Position numbers and translations under genes: made by a program. Positions 18,706 through 32,586 of a stretch of 64,000 nucleotides of DNA are shown one piece after another. This DNA comes from Cognatilysobacter bugurensis. Lineage in GTDB: Bacteria > Pseudomonadota > Gammaproteobacteria > Xanthomonadales > Xanthomonadaceae. Where the stretch lies: the NCBI RefSeq assembly GCF_014652095.1, contig NZ_BMYD01000005.1, positions 1 through 64,000 of the forward strand, given 5' to 3'. The first letter of the stretch is position 1, and each line of letters starts with the position of its first letter. The notes under the pieces were generated by a model. It saw nothing but the letters and a program-made list of their open reading frames with translations, was not told the DNA's origin and did no database searches.

Positions 18706-20391
18706 TTACTTCGCGACCGTCGCCGCCTTGCTCGGCGGCTCGGCGTAGCGCCGCGTCATCCACCACTGCTGCAGCAGGCCGAGGCCGGCGTTCGTGACCC
18801 AGTACAGCACGAGACCGGCCGGGAAGAACGCGAACATGACGCCGAACACGAGCGGCATGAACTGCATCATCTTCTGCTGCATCGGGTCCATGCCGACCGC
18901 AGGCGTGAGCTTCTGGGTGAACCACATGATCGCCATGTTCAGCGCAGGCAGCACGAAGAACGGGTCGCGCGCGGTCAGATCGTTGATCCAGCCGATCCAC
19001 GGCGCCTGCCGCAGCTCGACCGATTCCAGCAGCACCCAGTACAGCGCCAGGAACACCGGCATCTGGATCAGCAGCGGCAGGCAGCCACCGACCGGGTTGA
19101 TCTTCTCCTTGCGGTACAGGTCCATCATCGCGACCTGGAAGCCCTGCTTGTCGTCGCCGAAACGCTCCTTGAGCTGGGCGATGCGCGGCTGGAACTTGCG
19201 CATCTTCGCCATCGAGCGGTACTGCGCGGCCGACAGCGGGTAGAGGACCAGCTTGATCACGACGACGAGGCCGACGATCGCCCAGCCCCAGTTGCCGGAC
19301 AGGGCATGGATCTTTTCGAGCAGCCAGAACAGGCCGTCGCCGAGCGCGGCGAGCCAGCCGAAGCGGCTGAAGTCGACCGCGCGCTCGAGGCCCGGCACCT
19401 GCTGCGCCTGGATGCCGGAGATCAGTTTCGGGCCCACCCACAGGCGCGCCTGCGTCGCCGCGGCGCCGCCCGGTGCGACCGTCACGGCCGGGCCCAAGGT
19501 GCGGATCAGGTATTCGGTGCCGGCGCTGCCGCGCGGCGTCGCGAGCGAGAACGTCGTCGTCGCGTCGGACTGCGGAATCCACGCCGCAAAGAAGTGGTGC
19601 TGGAGCATCGCGATCCAGCCGCCGATGACCTGCTTGTTGAGCGTGCCGTCCTCGACAAAGTCCTCGTAGTCGCGCTTTTCGTACTTGTCTTCAGCGCTGT
19701 ACCACGCCGCGCCCTGGAAGCTGTAGCCGGCCGCGTTCATCGGCCCGGAGTTCTCGAGCGCGCGCGGCACGCGGCTCAGCTGCCGATAGACGTAGCCCTG
19801 CCACGGCGCCGCGCCGCGGTTGACGACCTCGTCTCGCACCTGCACGGCGTAGTCGCCGCGCCGGAACGTGTACGTGCGGCGGATCGTCACCCCGTTCGGA
19901 CCGGTCCACACGAACGGCACGGTGACTTCGTTCTGTCCCGGCGCGAGGGCGTATCGGCGCGCGGCGCCCTGCGGCGCGAAACCGCCTTCGTGGCTCGGGG
20001 CCGGGCCGGTGCCGCTGACCCAGCCGCTTTGCGCAATGAAGAAATTCGCCGGGTCCTGGTCGAACAGGCGCACGGGGGCGCTGCCGTCGTCCTTCGTGCG
20101 CGGGTAGCGCAGCAGGTCGGCTTGGCCGAGTTCGCCGCCGTCGAGCACGACGCTCAACACGTCGGTCGTGACCGTAACCGGGGTGGCTCGGCCCGGTCCG
20201 GCAACCGCCGTCGCAGTTCCAGGGGCGGTCGGCACCGCCGGGACACCGGCCGCGGTCGGCACCGGCACCGCGCCATCGGCAGCGACCGTCGGAGCGATCG
20301 TGGGCGCGTTCTGCTCGCGGCCCCACTCCATCCACAGCAAGGTCGCCACCATCAGCCAGGCGAAGATCAGGAAGGCGCGGGTCTGGTTCAT
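18706..20391 (-). CDS. yidC: membrane protein insertase YidC
   Basis: 561 residues. Inserts and folds inner-membrane proteins, alone or with SecYEG. The N-terminal helix ([18 protein letters not shown], about 6-23) is followed by an Ala/Pro/Val-rich linker and the large periplasmic P1 domain. The conserved C-terminal insertase core (about 350-545) has a coiled hairpin ([20 protein letters not shown]) and [20 protein letters not shown]. The gene order rpmH-rnpA-yidC-mnmE is standard near oriC. No yidD lies between rnpA and yidC; the gap is only 55 bp. Confidence 0.97.
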   Translation of the reverse strand: MNQTRAFLIFAWLMVATLLWMEWGREQNAPTIAPTVAADGAVPVPTAAGVPAVPTAPGTATAVAGPGRATPVTVTTDVLSVVLDGGELGQADLLRYPRTKDDGSAPVRLFDQDPANFFIAQSGWVSGTGPAPSHEGGFAPQGAARRYALAPGQNEVTVPFVWTGPNGVTIRRTYTFRRGDYAVQVRDEVVNRGAAPWQGYVYRQLSRVPRALENSGPMNAAGYSFQGAAWYSAEDKYEKRDYEDFVEDGTLNKQVIGGWIAMLQHHFFAAWIPQSDATTTFSLATPRGSAGTEYLIRTLGPAVTVAPGGAAATQARLWVGPKLISGIQAQQVPGLERAVDFSRFGWLAALGDGLFWLLEKIHALSGNWGWAIVGLVVVIKLVLYPLSAAQYRSMAKMRKFQPRIAQLKERFGDDKQGFQVAMMDLYRKEKINPVGGCLPLLIQMPVFLALYWVLLESVELRQAPWIGWINDLTARDPFFVLPALNMAIMWFTQKLTPAVGMDPMQQKMMQFMPLVFGVMFAFFPAGLVLYWVTNAGLGLLQQWWMTRRYAEPPSKAATVAK

Positions 20392-20446
20392 CGGCAGGCA
20401 GGCTCGGCCGACGCAAAGGCGCGGCGCGTTGATCGGAAAGGGCGGA

Positions 20447-21136
20447 TCAGCGGGATGGGGGCTGCACGCGATCGGTGCAAGCCGCGGTCGGCATTGTGCC
20501 GGCCGGGGGGGCGGGCGGCAACGCGCCGGCGCGCTGCAGCAGCGTCAGCAGCGCGCGCTGCAGCGCCGCGGCGTCGAGCGCTGCAGCGCCGGGTCGGGCG
20601 ACGACCACGTACTCGCCCGGCGCAAGTCGGGTGCGCTGCGCGCGGAATGATTCACGCAGTCCGCGCTTGATGCGGTTGCGCACGACCGCGCGGCGATCGA
20701 CCTTGCGCGAAACGGCTAGGCCGAGGCGGGCGCCGGCATCGACCAAGGGCTCGAGAACCGGTGCCGCGTCGGGTCGCGCAGCGCGATGTGCGCCGGCCGA
20801 GCGCCGTGCAGGCGTCGCCGAAGCAGCCGGCACGCTGCCCGCGGTGGGGACGTCGGTGGATGCAGATGCGTGTGCGGGATCAGCGCCGCTGTGCACGCGG
20901 GCCATGTCAGCAGGCGCAGCGGTGTCCGGCGGCGGAGATACATCCAACTGGGATGCATCGGCGACGGCGGACGCATCCGTCGGCAACGGCTGGGCGGCTG
21001 GCTCGGCAGCAACAGGCGGTGCAGGCCGCCAATGCAATGCCAGCACGGGCAACGCCACGCGTCGGCCGTGCTGGAATATGCGGTCGTACTCGGCGCGCGT
21101 GCGGACACGCGCCGCGCGCGGAAACCGGCGCGTCAC
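20447..21136 (-). CDS. rnpA: ribonuclease P protein component with a large internal insertion
   Basis: Protein subunit of RNase P, which trims tRNA 5' ends. The likely GTG start at 21136 gives 229 residues, against the usual 110-150. The start is chosen because family similarity begins [20 protein letters not shown]; no strong ribosome-binding site is visible. The N-terminal helix and first strands (residues 2-37) and the conserved C-terminal half ([10 protein letters not shown] at 136-145; RNR motif [12 protein letters not shown] at 153-164) are intact. Between them lie about 97 residues rich in Ala, Pro, Asp and Ser, where other RnpA proteins have only a short turn. The ORF stays open through it, so the protein is probably made. 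The gene starts inside the tail region of rpmH spacing, 52 bp after the rpmH stop. Confidence 0.9.
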   Translation of the reverse strand: MTRRFPRAARVRTRAEYDRIFQHGRRVALPVLALHWRPAPPVAAEPAAQPLPTDASAVADASQLDVSPPPDTAAPADMARVHSGADPAHASASTDVPTAGSVPAASATPARRSAGAHRAARPDAAPVLEPLVDAGARLGLAVSRKVDRRAVVRNRIKRGLRESFRAQRTRLAPGEYVVVARPGAAALDAAALQRALLTLLQRAGALPPAPPAGTMPTAACTDRVQPPSR

Positions 21137-21188
21137 GCCCGCGCGCGCCGGCCGCGCAACGCGGCCGATGCCACGGGGCGCACCGGGA

Positions 21189-21329
21189 TCAGGCGCAGAG
21201 GCGCTTGCGGCCCTTCGCGCGGCGGCGGGCAAGAATCTTGCGGCCGTCGGCGGTCGCCATGCGGGCACGGAAGCCGTGATCGCGCTTGCGCTTGAGGTTG
21301 CTGGGCTGGTAGGTGCGCTTCGTGGCCAT
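21189..21329 (-). CDS. rpmH: 50S ribosomal protein L34
   Basis: 46 residues, read directly from the minus strand: it begins [20 protein letters not shown], continues with [20 protein letters not shown] and ends RKRLCA. This is a complete L34 of normal length and very high Lys/Arg content, a small structural protein of the large ribosomal subunit. It is the first gene of the leftward rpmH-rnpA-yidC-mnmE series and is divergent from dnaA, as in most proteobacteria. Confidence 0.97.
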   Translation of the reverse strand: MATKRTYQPSNLKRKRDHGFRARMATADGRKILARRRAKGRKRLCA

Positions 21330-21610
21330 GGTCGGCTCGGGGTGACGGCAAGAGAGAACCGCGAAGTCTAGCGACGGTGTCGACGTGGCGTCAAATCGCC
21401 AGATGCGCTCTGCCGCAGGGCTGCCCGCCCTACGCCGCCGCGTGCCTGTGGATTACCGCGGTCGAAGCCTGTGGACAAGTCCTGTCGTCCGCCGCCCCCC
21501 GGTGATAGGCTGCCGCATCCCTGACGCCTGTCCGCCGCGGCCTGCACGCCGCGCGATGGGCGCATTTCGTCCGCCGCGCGCGGACCGACCGAGCGAGCAT
21601 TTTCCGCACG
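21330..21610. promoter_or_regulatory. rpmH-dnaA intergenic region with two DnaA boxes
   Basis: Divergent control region. Two close DnaA-box matches in the same orientation, TGTGGATTA (21447-21455) and TGTGGACAA (21470-21478), each differ by one base from TGTGGATAA and share the left context CC. They probably serve dnaA autoregulation and may be part of a bipartite origin. Promoters for rpmH and dnaA must lie here, but I could not fix their boxes. Confidence 0.65.
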
Positions 21611-22954
21611 ATGGATGCCTGGCCCCGCTGTCTCGAACGCCTCGAAGCGGAATTCCCGCTCGAAGAGGTCCACACCTGGCTCAAGCCGCTCCAGGCCACG
21701 CGCCGGCACGACGCGGCGGTGCTGTACGCGCCGAACGCGTTCGTCGTCGAGCACGTGCGCGAGCGCTACTTGCCGCGCATCCGCGAACTGCTGTCGTATT
21801 TCGCCGGTACCGACGAGGTGCTGCTCGAGATCGGCTCACTGCCGCGCGTCCCGGCTGCGGCGCCGACGCCGGCTGCGACCGGAGCAGCAGAACCGCCTGC
21901 GCCGCGCACGGTGCAGGCGATCGAATCGTTCAACGGGCAGCTCGACAGCCACTACACGTTCGAGAACTTTGTGGAAGGCCGCAGCAACCAGCTCGGGCGC
22001 GCCGCCGCGATGCAGGCGTCGCTCAAGCCTGGTGATCGTGCGCACAACCCGCTGCTGCTCTACGGCGGCACCGGCCTGGGCAAGACGCACCTGATGTTCG
22101 CCGCCGGCAATGCGATGCGCGAGTCGAACCCGGGCACGCGCGTGATGTACCTGCGCTCAGAGCAGTTCTTCAGCGCGATGATGAAGTCGCTGCAGGACAA
22201 GACGATGGACGCGTTCAAGCGCCAGTTCCAGCAGATCGACGCGCTGCTCATCGACGACATCCAGTTCTTCGCCGGCAAGGACCGCACGCAGGAGGAGTTC
22301 TTCCACACCTTCAACGCGCTGTTCGACGGTAAGCAGCAGATCATCCTGACCTGCGACCGTTATCCACGCGAGGTCGAAGGGCTGGAGCCGCGGCTGAAAT
22401 CGCGCTTGGCATGGGGCCTGTCGGTCGCGATCGAGCCGCCGGACTTCGAGACGCGCGCGCAGATCGTGCTCAGCAAGGCCCACGAGCGCGGCGTCGACAT
22501 CCCCGAGGACGTCGCCTTCCTGCTCGCGAAGAAGATGCGCAGCAACGTGCGCGACCTCGAGGGCGCGCTCAATACGCTCGTCGCACGCGCGAACTTCACC
22601 GGCCGCGCGGTCACCGTCGAATTCGCCCAGGAAACGCTGCGCGATCTGCTGCGCGCGCAGCAGCAGTCGATCGGCATCCCGAACATCCAGAAGGTCGTCG
22701 CCGACTACTACGGGCTGCAGATCAAGGACCTGCTCAGCAAGCGGCGCACGCGCTCGCTCGCGCGGCCGCGTCAGGTCGCGATGGCGCTGACCAAGGAACT
22801 CACCGAGCACTCGCTGCCCGAGATCGGCGACGCGTTCGCGGGCCGGGATCACACGACGGTGCTCCACGCGTGCCGGCAGATCCGGACGCTCATGGAGACC
22901 GACGGCAAGCTGCGGGAGGACTGGGACAAGCTGATTCGCAAGCTCAGCGAGTGA
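21611..22954 (+). CDS. dnaA: chromosomal replication initiator DnaA
   Basis: 447 residues. AAA+ initiator that binds DnaA boxes and opens oriC. Domain I covers about 1-75; an Ala/Pro-rich domain II linker follows (about 80-105). Domain III has Walker A GGTGLGKT at 152-159, Walker [10 protein letters not shown] and an arginine finger region; the C-terminal domain IV carries the DnaA signature [14 protein letters not shown]. All functional motifs are intact. DnaA boxes flank the gene on both sides. The start ATG at 21611 agrees with the family N-terminus ([13 protein letters not shown]). Confidence 0.98.
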   Translation: MDAWPRCLERLEAEFPLEEVHTWLKPLQATRRHDAAVLYAPNAFVVEHVRERYLPRIRELLSYFAGTDEVLLEIGSLPRVPAAAPTPAATGAAEPPAPRTVQAIESFNGQLDSHYTFENFVEGRSNQLGRAAAMQASLKPGDRAHNPLLLYGGTGLGKTHLMFAAGNAMRESNPGTRVMYLRSEQFFSAMMKSLQDKTMDAFKRQFQQIDALLIDDIQFFAGKDRTQEEFFHTFNALFDGKQQIILTCDRYPREVEGLEPRLKSRLAWGLSVAIEPPDFETRAQIVLSKAHERGVDIPEDVAFLLAKKMRSNVRDLEGALNTLVARANFTGRAVTVEFAQETLRDLLRAQQQSIGIPNIQKVVADYYGLQIKDLLSKRRTRSLARPRQVAMALTKELTEHSLPEIGDAFAGRDHTTVLHACRQIRTLMETDGKLREDWDKLIRKLSE

Positions 22955-23221
22955 TCGCAGCGCCTGTGGGCAAGCGCGGTGCACAACCCGGGGACGGATG
23001 CGGTGGAAGCTGTGGACAGATCGGACGTCGCCCGGGTGCGGTAGAGTTGTCCACAGCTTGTCCGTGACCTACACCGCCGGTTTTACCGGGGTTTGGCATG
23101 AGCAAAAAGCTTTTGAATTCAGTGGCTTGAGTCGGTTTTCCCGGGTTTTCCGGCCCTCCATCACCACCAAGCTTTTGATTTAATCCACTTCTTTAGTAAT
23201 GGCACCGGGACGGGAATCCGC
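22955..23221. other. predicted oriC (dnaA-dnaN spacer)
   Basis: 267 bp with DnaA-box-like 9-mers on both strands: TGTGGGCAA (22965), TGTGGACAG (23011) and TTGTCCACA (23047-23055, one base from consensus TTATCCACA). An unusually AT-rich stretch (about 23070-23215) contains two copies of AAGCTTTTGA (23107-23116 and 23169-23178), 62 bp apart. Clustered boxes beside an AT-rich block suit a DNA-unwinding element. As I recall, the same spacer has been reported to act as origin in Xanthomonas campestris. No coding frame is credible here. Confidence 0.75.
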
Positions 23222-24325
23222 ATGCGTTTCAGCCTTCAACGCGAAGTCTTTCTCAAGCCGCTCGCGCAAGTCGTCAATGTGGTGGAGAGGCGCCAGACGC
23301 TTCCGGTGCTCGCGAACCTGCTCGTGCAGGTGAACGACGGACAGCTGTCGCTGACCGGCACTGATCTCGAGGTCGAGATGATTTCGCGCGTTGCGGTCGA
23401 CGACGCGCAGGACGGGGAGACCACGATCCCGGCGCGCAAGCTGTTTGAAATCGTGCGTGCGCTGCCGGACGGCAGCAAAATCACGGTCTCGCAATCGTCG
23501 GAAAAGATCACCGTGCAGGCGGGGCGCTCGCGCTTCACGCTTGCGAGCCTTCCGGCCGGTGATTTCCCGTCGATCGACGAGGTCGAGGCGACCGAGCGCG
23601 TGCACGTACCTGAGGCAGCCCTCAAGGAGCTGATCGAACGCACCGCGTTTGCGATGGCGCAGCAGGACGTGCGCTATTACCTCAACGGCCTGCTGTTTGA
23701 CCTGCGCGAAAACGCGCTGCGCTGCGTGGCGACTGACGGCCACCGCCTGGCGCTGTGTGAGTCGGGCTTCGAAGGCATGGGCGCGCAGACGAAGCGTCAG
23801 ATCATCGTGCCGCGCAAGGGCGTCCAGGAGCTGCAGCGCTTGCTCGAGGGCGGCGATCGCATTCTCGAGCTGGAGATGGGGCGCGGCCATTTGCGCGTCA
23901 AGCGCGACGACGTGACGTTCACCAGCAAGCTCATCGATGGGCGCTTCCCCGACTACGAAGCGGTCATACCGATCGGTGCGGACCGTGAAGTCAAGATCGA
24001 ACGCGAGCTGCTTCGCGCGTCGCTGCAGCGCGCGGCGATTTTGTCGAACGAAAAGTACCGCGGCGTCCGCATCGAAGTGTCGCCCGGCCAGCTGAAGATC
24101 TCGGCGCACAATCCCGAGCAGGAGGAAGCGCAGGAGGAGGTCGAGGCGGACACGCGGGTTGACGACCTGGCGGTTGGCTTCAACGTCAACTACCTGCTGG
24201 ATGCGCTGTCGTCGTTGAAGGACGAGCACGTCGTCCTCGCATTGCGCGACGCAAACTCGTCGGCGCTTGTGCGCGAGGCGGGCAGTGAGCGCTGCAGGCA
24301 CGTGGTGATGCCGCTGAGGCTCTGA
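23222..24325 (+). CDS. dnaN: DNA polymerase III sliding clamp (beta subunit)
   Basis: 367 residues, the standard length. The ring-shaped dimer holds polymerase on DNA. It starts MRFSLQREVFLKPLAQVVNV, with three repeated clamp folds; typical segments are RRQTLPVLANLL, FPSIDEVE, KGVQELQRLLEGGD and, at the C-terminus, HVVMPLRL. It begins directly after the AT-rich origin region and is followed by a hairpin before recF. Confidence 0.98.
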   Translation: MRFSLQREVFLKPLAQVVNVVERRQTLPVLANLLVQVNDGQLSLTGTDLEVEMISRVAVDDAQDGETTIPARKLFEIVRALPDGSKITVSQSSEKITVQAGRSRFTLASLPAGDFPSIDEVEATERVHVPEAALKELIERTAFAMAQQDVRYYLNGLLFDLRENALRCVATDGHRLALCESGFEGMGAQTKRQIIVPRKGVQELQRLLEGGDRILELEMGRGHLRVKRDDVTFTSKLIDGRFPDYEAVIPIGADREVKIERELLRASLQRAAILSNEKYRGVRIEVSPGQLKISAHNPEQEEAQEEVEADTRVDDLAVGFNVNYLLDALSSLKDEHVVLALRDANSSALVREAGSERCRHVVMPLRL

Positions 24326-24341
24326 TTCGCGCCGATGGGCG

Positions 24342-24357
24342 TGTTTCACGTGGAACA
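24342..24357. other. parS-like site A (dnaN-recF spacer)
   Basis: TGTTTCACGTGGAACA: a 16-bp near-palindrome matching the ParB-binding parS consensus family (TGTTNCACGTGNAACA). It is the first of four such sites within 1.2 kb. Confidence 0.8.
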
Positions 24358-24363
24358 TCTCGG

Positions 24364-24391
24364 CGCCCGGTTCTTCCGGGCGTCGTCTTTT
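24364..24391 (+). terminator. terminator-like hairpin between dnaN and recF
   Basis: CGCCCGG TTCTT CCGGGCG followed by TCGTCTTTT. It is a short Rho-independent terminator or attenuator directly before the recF ribosome-binding site (TGGAG, about 24391-24395), so it could reduce read-through from dnaN. Confidence 0.6.
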
Positions 24392-24405
24392 GGAGCAGCG
24401 CCGCG

Positions 24406-28151
<3,746 letters not shown>

Positions 28152-28263
28152 CCCGCGCTTGAGTCCATCCACGTCCCGCGCGCGCCCGTGTCGCGCGGGC
28201 GCATTGACGGCGCATTGATGCCGCGACCGCTACAACCCAGCGGACATGAACACGGGATCGACC

Positions 28264-29067
28264 ATGAAACACCTCCTGCTCGCCGGCGCCATCGCCACGG
28301 TCGTCGCCGCCTGCGCGACCGCGACGTCCCCCACCGGTCGCACGCAGCGCGTCGGCGCCGTGTCGCAGGCCGAGCTCAACCAGCTCGGTGCAGAAGCGTT
28401 CGCGCAGGCGAAGGCTAAGAATCGTCAGAGCAGCGATGCGCGGCAGAACGCGTATATGCGCTGCGTTGTAAACGCCGTTACAAGCCAGCTGCCAGCGGAG
28501 TGGCAGGCGCAGTGGGATGCAGCGCTGTTTGCCGACGAGTCGCCGAACGCGTTCGCGCTCCCGGGTGGCAAGGTCGGCGTCAACACCGGCATCTTCAAAG
28601 TCGCCCGTAATCAGGACCAGCTCGCGGCCGTCATCGCGCACGAGATCGGGCACGTTGTCTCGCGGCATCACGACGAGCGCATCACCCGTCAGATGGGCAC
28701 GCAGGCCGGCCTCGGCATCCTCGGTGCACTCGTCGGCTCGCAGTACGGCCAGGGCGCCGCGCAGGCCACCAGCCAGCTCGGCGGCGCGGCGGCTCAGGGT
28801 CTGATCCTGCTGCCGAATAACCGCGACCAGGAAAGCGAGGCCGACGTCGTCGGCCAGCAGCTGATGGCAAGCGCGGGATTCGACCCGCGCCAGGCCGTCA
28901 ACCTGTGGGAGAACATGATCGAAGTCGGCGGTTCGCGTGGCCCGGAGTGGCTGTCCACTCATCCCGACCCGCGTGCACGTCTCGACGAATTGGGCAACCG
29001 CGCCACCGGTTTGATGCCCGCATACGAGCAGGCGCGTCGCGCCGGTCGCTCGCCGAAGTGCGGTTGA
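28264..29067 (+). CDS. M48 family metalloprotease lipoprotein
   Basis: 267 residues from the preferred ATG at 28264, which has GGGATCG upstream; ATG 28246 is possible. The lipoprotein signal is MKHLLLAGAIATVVAACAT (Cys17). Zinc ligands are HEIGH (His126, Glu127, His130) and Glu190 in the motif ESEAD. Gly/Ala/Gln-rich helices lie between them. This is the LoiP/BepA-like group of periplasmic quality-control proteases acting near the outer membrane. It follows gyrB, as in related genomes, and precedes the TPR-TonB cluster. Confidence 0.9.
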   Translation: MKHLLLAGAIATVVAACATATSPTGRTQRVGAVSQAELNQLGAEAFAQAKAKNRQSSDARQNAYMRCVVNAVTSQLPAEWQAQWDAALFADESPNAFALPGGKVGVNTGIFKVARNQDQLAAVIAHEIGHVVSRHHDERITRQMGTQAGLGILGALVGSQYGQGAAQATSQLGGAAAQGLILLPNNRDQESEADVVGQQLMASAGFDPRQAVNLWENMIEVGGSRGPEWLSTHPDPRARLDELGNRATGLMPAYEQARRAGRSPKCG

Positions 29068-29201
29068 TCCCCGATATTTCCGGTTGCTGACCCCGTTCCT
29101 TCGTTCCGCACGTTTCTGTTAGCGTGACCGGCCGCGGCGCTGCGCCGTACCGCACTTTTACGGACCCCGCACCACGGGGCCCAAGACTCTCAGGTGACCG
29201 T

Positions 29202-30461
29202 ATGAAGCATTCGACTCTCCGCCACGGTGTGTTGGCGGCCGCACTCGCCGCGCTGATTGTTCCGGCGTCGACCGCGTTTGCGCAGGACACCAGCGAACGG
29301 GAGAGCAAGACGCAGGACGCGAAGGGCCGCGCCGGAGCCGCATCACAGCGCGCGCGTGAAAAGAATGCAGATCGCGGCCGCGGCGAACAAACCGAAAACA
29401 GGGCCGAGCAGCAGTATCCGAACGCGACCCGCAAAGCCCCGGACGTAAAGGCGTCTGCAAAGATGTCGCCGAAGCTGCAAAAGCTCGTCAAGCAACTCGA
29501 CGAGGACAAGCCGGCCGAAGCACGCCGCATCGCGGACGAGATCATCGCCGACCCGAAGGCAAACGCGTACGACCGCGGATTCGCAGCGCAGGCCGCCGCA
29601 CAGGCCGCATTCGACGCCGATGACATTGCGGGCGCCACGCAGTATCTCAATCAGGCGATCGAGTCGAACGGGCTCGACAACAACGCGCACTTCGGCGCAT
29701 TGCTGATGCTCGCCCAGCTCCAGCTGCAAGAAGACCAGTTCGAACAGTCCATCAAGACCTTCGATCGCTTCTTCGCCGAGACCAATTCCCAAAAGCCCGA
29801 GCATCTCGTGCTCAAGGGGAATGCGCTGTACCGCCTGGACCGCTTTCCCGAAGCGGCGGCCGTGCTCAAGCAGGCCATTGACGCTTCGCCCGAGCCACGC
29901 AGCGATTGGCTGCAGCTGCTGATGGGCGCGTACATCGAAAACAACCAAGTTGCGGAAGCCGCTCGGGTCGCCGAAACCGTCGCTGCGAAAAACCCCAACG
30001 ACAAGCGCGCACAGATGAACCTCGCTGCTGTGTATCTGCAAAGCGACATGTTCGACAAGGCGGCTTCGGTGCTGGAGAAGCTGCGCGCGGCCGGCCAGTT
30101 CAACGAGGATAAAGACTACCGTCAGCTTTATTCCACCTACCTCAACATGGAAGGCAAGGAGAAGGAAGCGGCGACCGTCATCAACGAAGGTCTGGAAAAG
30201 GGCGTTTTGAAGCCTGAATTCCAGACCTACCTGGCGCTTGCCCAGGCGTACTACTTCTCGGACCAGCCCGGCCCGTCAATCGACGCTTATAAGAAAGCCG
30301 CGCCGCTTGCACCCGATGGTGAGACCTACCTCAATCTCGCGCGTGCCTTGTGGCAGGAAGACCGCATTGCCGAAGCGAAGGACGCCGCTAAGCAGGCCAT
30401 CGCAAAAGGGGTCAAAAAGCCCGACGACGCGAAGAAGATCCTCGCGTTGCCGGCCAAGTGA
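29202..30461 (+). CDS. exported TPR-repeat protein upstream of tonB
   Basis: 419 residues. The start ATG at 29202 has AGGTGA upstream and gives a clear signal peptide (MKHSTLRHGVLAAALAALIV, cleavage after AFA). A lysine/glutamate/arginine-rich low-complexity stretch (about 28-85) is followed by repeated helical pairs of TPR type from about 90 to 410. Recognisable repeats include KTFDRFFAETNSQKPEHLVL, ALYRLDRFPEAAAVLKQAI and SIDAYKKAAPLAPDGETYLN. It probably acts as a periplasmic protein-binding scaffold. The position directly before tonB-exbB-exbD suggests a link to TonB-dependent uptake, but a terminator-like hairpin separates them. Confidence 0.82.
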   Translation: MKHSTLRHGVLAAALAALIVPASTAFAQDTSERESKTQDAKGRAGAASQRAREKNADRGRGEQTENRAEQQYPNATRKAPDVKASAKMSPKLQKLVKQLDEDKPAEARRIADEIIADPKANAYDRGFAAQAAAQAAFDADDIAGATQYLNQAIESNGLDNNAHFGALLMLAQLQLQEDQFEQSIKTFDRFFAETNSQKPEHLVLKGNALYRLDRFPEAAAVLKQAIDASPEPRSDWLQLLMGAYIENNQVAEAARVAETVAAKNPNDKRAQMNLAAVYLQSDMFDKAASVLEKLRAAGQFNEDKDYRQLYSTYLNMEGKEKEAATVINEGLEKGVLKPEFQTYLALAQAYYFSDQPGPSIDAYKKAAPLAPDGETYLNLARALWQEDRIAEAKDAAKQAIAKGVKKPDDAKKILALPAK

Positions 30462-30480
30462 GACAAGGCAACATGCCAAA

Positions 30481-30510
30481 CCGCGCTTGGAACCAAGCGC
30501 GGCCTTTGGT
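30481..30510 (+). terminator. hairpin between the TPR gene and tonB
   Basis: CCGCGCTTG GAAC CAAGCGCGG is a perfect 9-bp stem with four-base loop, followed by CCTTTGGT. It is a likely terminator of modest strength. Confidence 0.6.
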
Positions 30511-30606
30511 ATATGCTACGAGATTCCCGCGGTTTGAAGCCCGCGGTCATTCGAAAGCCCGCGGCGCACTTGCGTATTGCGGTAATCCTTCCCGAGCTGA
30601 CGGCGC

Positions 30607-31284
<678 letters not shown>

Positions 31285-31356
31285 TTCCACGTTGTCGTAG
31301 CATCCTTTTCGATTTCCGATTCTCTTTCCTTTCCACGACATACAAAGGTAAGCGTC

Positions 31357-32106
31357 ATGCTTCAGGAAGCCACCACTACTGCCGCTGCCACCGGGGGCGC
31401 CGAAGGACTCCAGCAGATGGGCTTTGCCCATGTGATGGCAAACTTCGACCCTGTCGGCTGGATCGTTTTCTTAACGCTCGTCCTCATGTCGGTCATGTCG
31501 ATCTACTGGATCGTCATGAACTTCTTCAAGAACATGCGTCTGAAGTCGAGCTCCGACCGGGTCGTCAGCACGTTCTGGGAAACCCCGAACGCCCAGGACG
31601 CGATCCGTTACATGGAAGAGCAGCCGCGCAGCGAGCCGTTCTCGAAGATCGCGCTCGACGCCGCACAGGCCGCTGCGCACCATCAGCGTCACGAGGGTTC
31701 GCGTCTCGTCGAATCGCTGAATCGCTCCGAGTTCGTCGACCGCGCCCTGCGCCAGGCTGTCACGCGTGAGAGCGGCCGCCTCGAGTCCGGTCTGACCGTG
31801 CTTGCGACCGTCGGTGCGACCGCGCCGTTCGTCGGCCTGCTCGGTACGGTGTGGGGCATCTACCACGCCCTCGTCAAGATCGGCGCGACGGGTCAGGCAT
31901 CGATCGACGCCGTGGCCGGCCCGGTCGGCGAGGCGCTCATCATGACCGCGATCGGTCTGTTCGTCGCAATTCCGGCCGTGCTTGCTTACAACTTCTTCGT
32001 GCGCCTCAATCGCGTGACGAACAACAAGTTCGACACGTTCGCGCATGACCTGCACGACTTCTTCGCCACGGGCTCGCGCGTTGGCGAGCTGGCCGCGAAG
32101 CGCTGA
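31357..32106 (+). CDS. exbB: biopolymer transport protein ExbB (MotA/TolQ family)
   Basis: 249 residues. Forms the pentameric proton channel scaffold of the TonB motor. Three membrane segments are visible: about 32-52 (WIVFLTLVLMSVMSIYWIV), about 143-165 (TVLATVGATAPFVGLLGTVW) and about 185-210 (ALIMTAIGLFVAIPAVLAYN). The conserved GLLGTVWGI and the Glu/Thr of EALIMTAIG are present. It lies 72 bp after tonB and 39 bp before exbD1. Confidence 0.95.
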   Translation: MLQEATTTAAATGGAEGLQQMGFAHVMANFDPVGWIVFLTLVLMSVMSIYWIVMNFFKNMRLKSSSDRVVSTFWETPNAQDAIRYMEEQPRSEPFSKIALDAAQAAAHHQRHEGSRLVESLNRSEFVDRALRQAVTRESGRLESGLTVLATVGATAPFVGLLGTVWGIYHALVKIGATGQASIDAVAGPVGEALIMTAIGLFVAIPAVLAYNFFVRLNRVTNNKFDTFAHDLHDFFATGSRVGELAAKR

Positions 32107-32145
32107 GTCTGAGTCCCGTCATCTCAAGCAGTTTGGAGTCCCGAC

Positions 32146-32568
32146 ATGGCCTTCAGTTCAGGCAATGACAGTGGCGGCCCGATGGCCGAGATCAACGTCA
32201 CGCCGCTCGTCGACGTGATGCTGGTGCTGCTGATCATCTTCATGATCACCGCCCCGTTGATGTCGCATAAGGTCAAGGTCGAGCTCCCTGAGGCGACCCT
32301 CAACGACTGGGAAAAGACTGCGCCGCCCGTGCCTCCGATCACGCTCGCCGTGACGGAGCGCGGGGCGATCTTCTGGAACGACGAACCGATCACTAAAGAT
32401 CTGCTCGAAAGTCGCCTGTCGATCGAAGCGCAGAAGACCCCGCAGCCCCAGATCAACGTGCGCGGCGACAAGACGGCCAAGTACCGCCTTGTCAACGAAG
32501 TGGTGAAAACAGCGCAGGCTCAAGGCATGCGCAAGGTCGGCTTCGTAGCGACCAAAGAAAAACGCTGA
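32146..32568 (+). CDS. exbD1: biopolymer transport protein ExbD, copy 1
   Basis: 140 residues with one N-terminal membrane helix and a periplasmic domain. The proton-carrying aspartate is present in [20 protein letters not shown] (Asp25). The periplasmic part reads FWNDEPITKDLLESRLSIEA and KYRLVNEVVKTAQAQG, typical of the family. Works with ExbB to energise TonB. It is 18 bp from the second exbD. Confidence 0.94.
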   Translation: MAFSSGNDSGGPMAEINVTPLVDVMLVLLIIFMITAPLMSHKVKVELPEATLNDWEKTAPPVPPITLAVTERGAIFWNDEPITKDLLESRLSIEAQKTPQPQINVRGDKTAKYRLVNEVVKTAQAQGMRKVGFVATKEKR

Positions 32569-32586
32569 TTCGACCGGAGATACGAC

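Noticed and set aside
18067-20670. Open frame of 867 codons opposite mnmE and yidC
   Set aside because: Antisense to two conserved genes; composition artefact.
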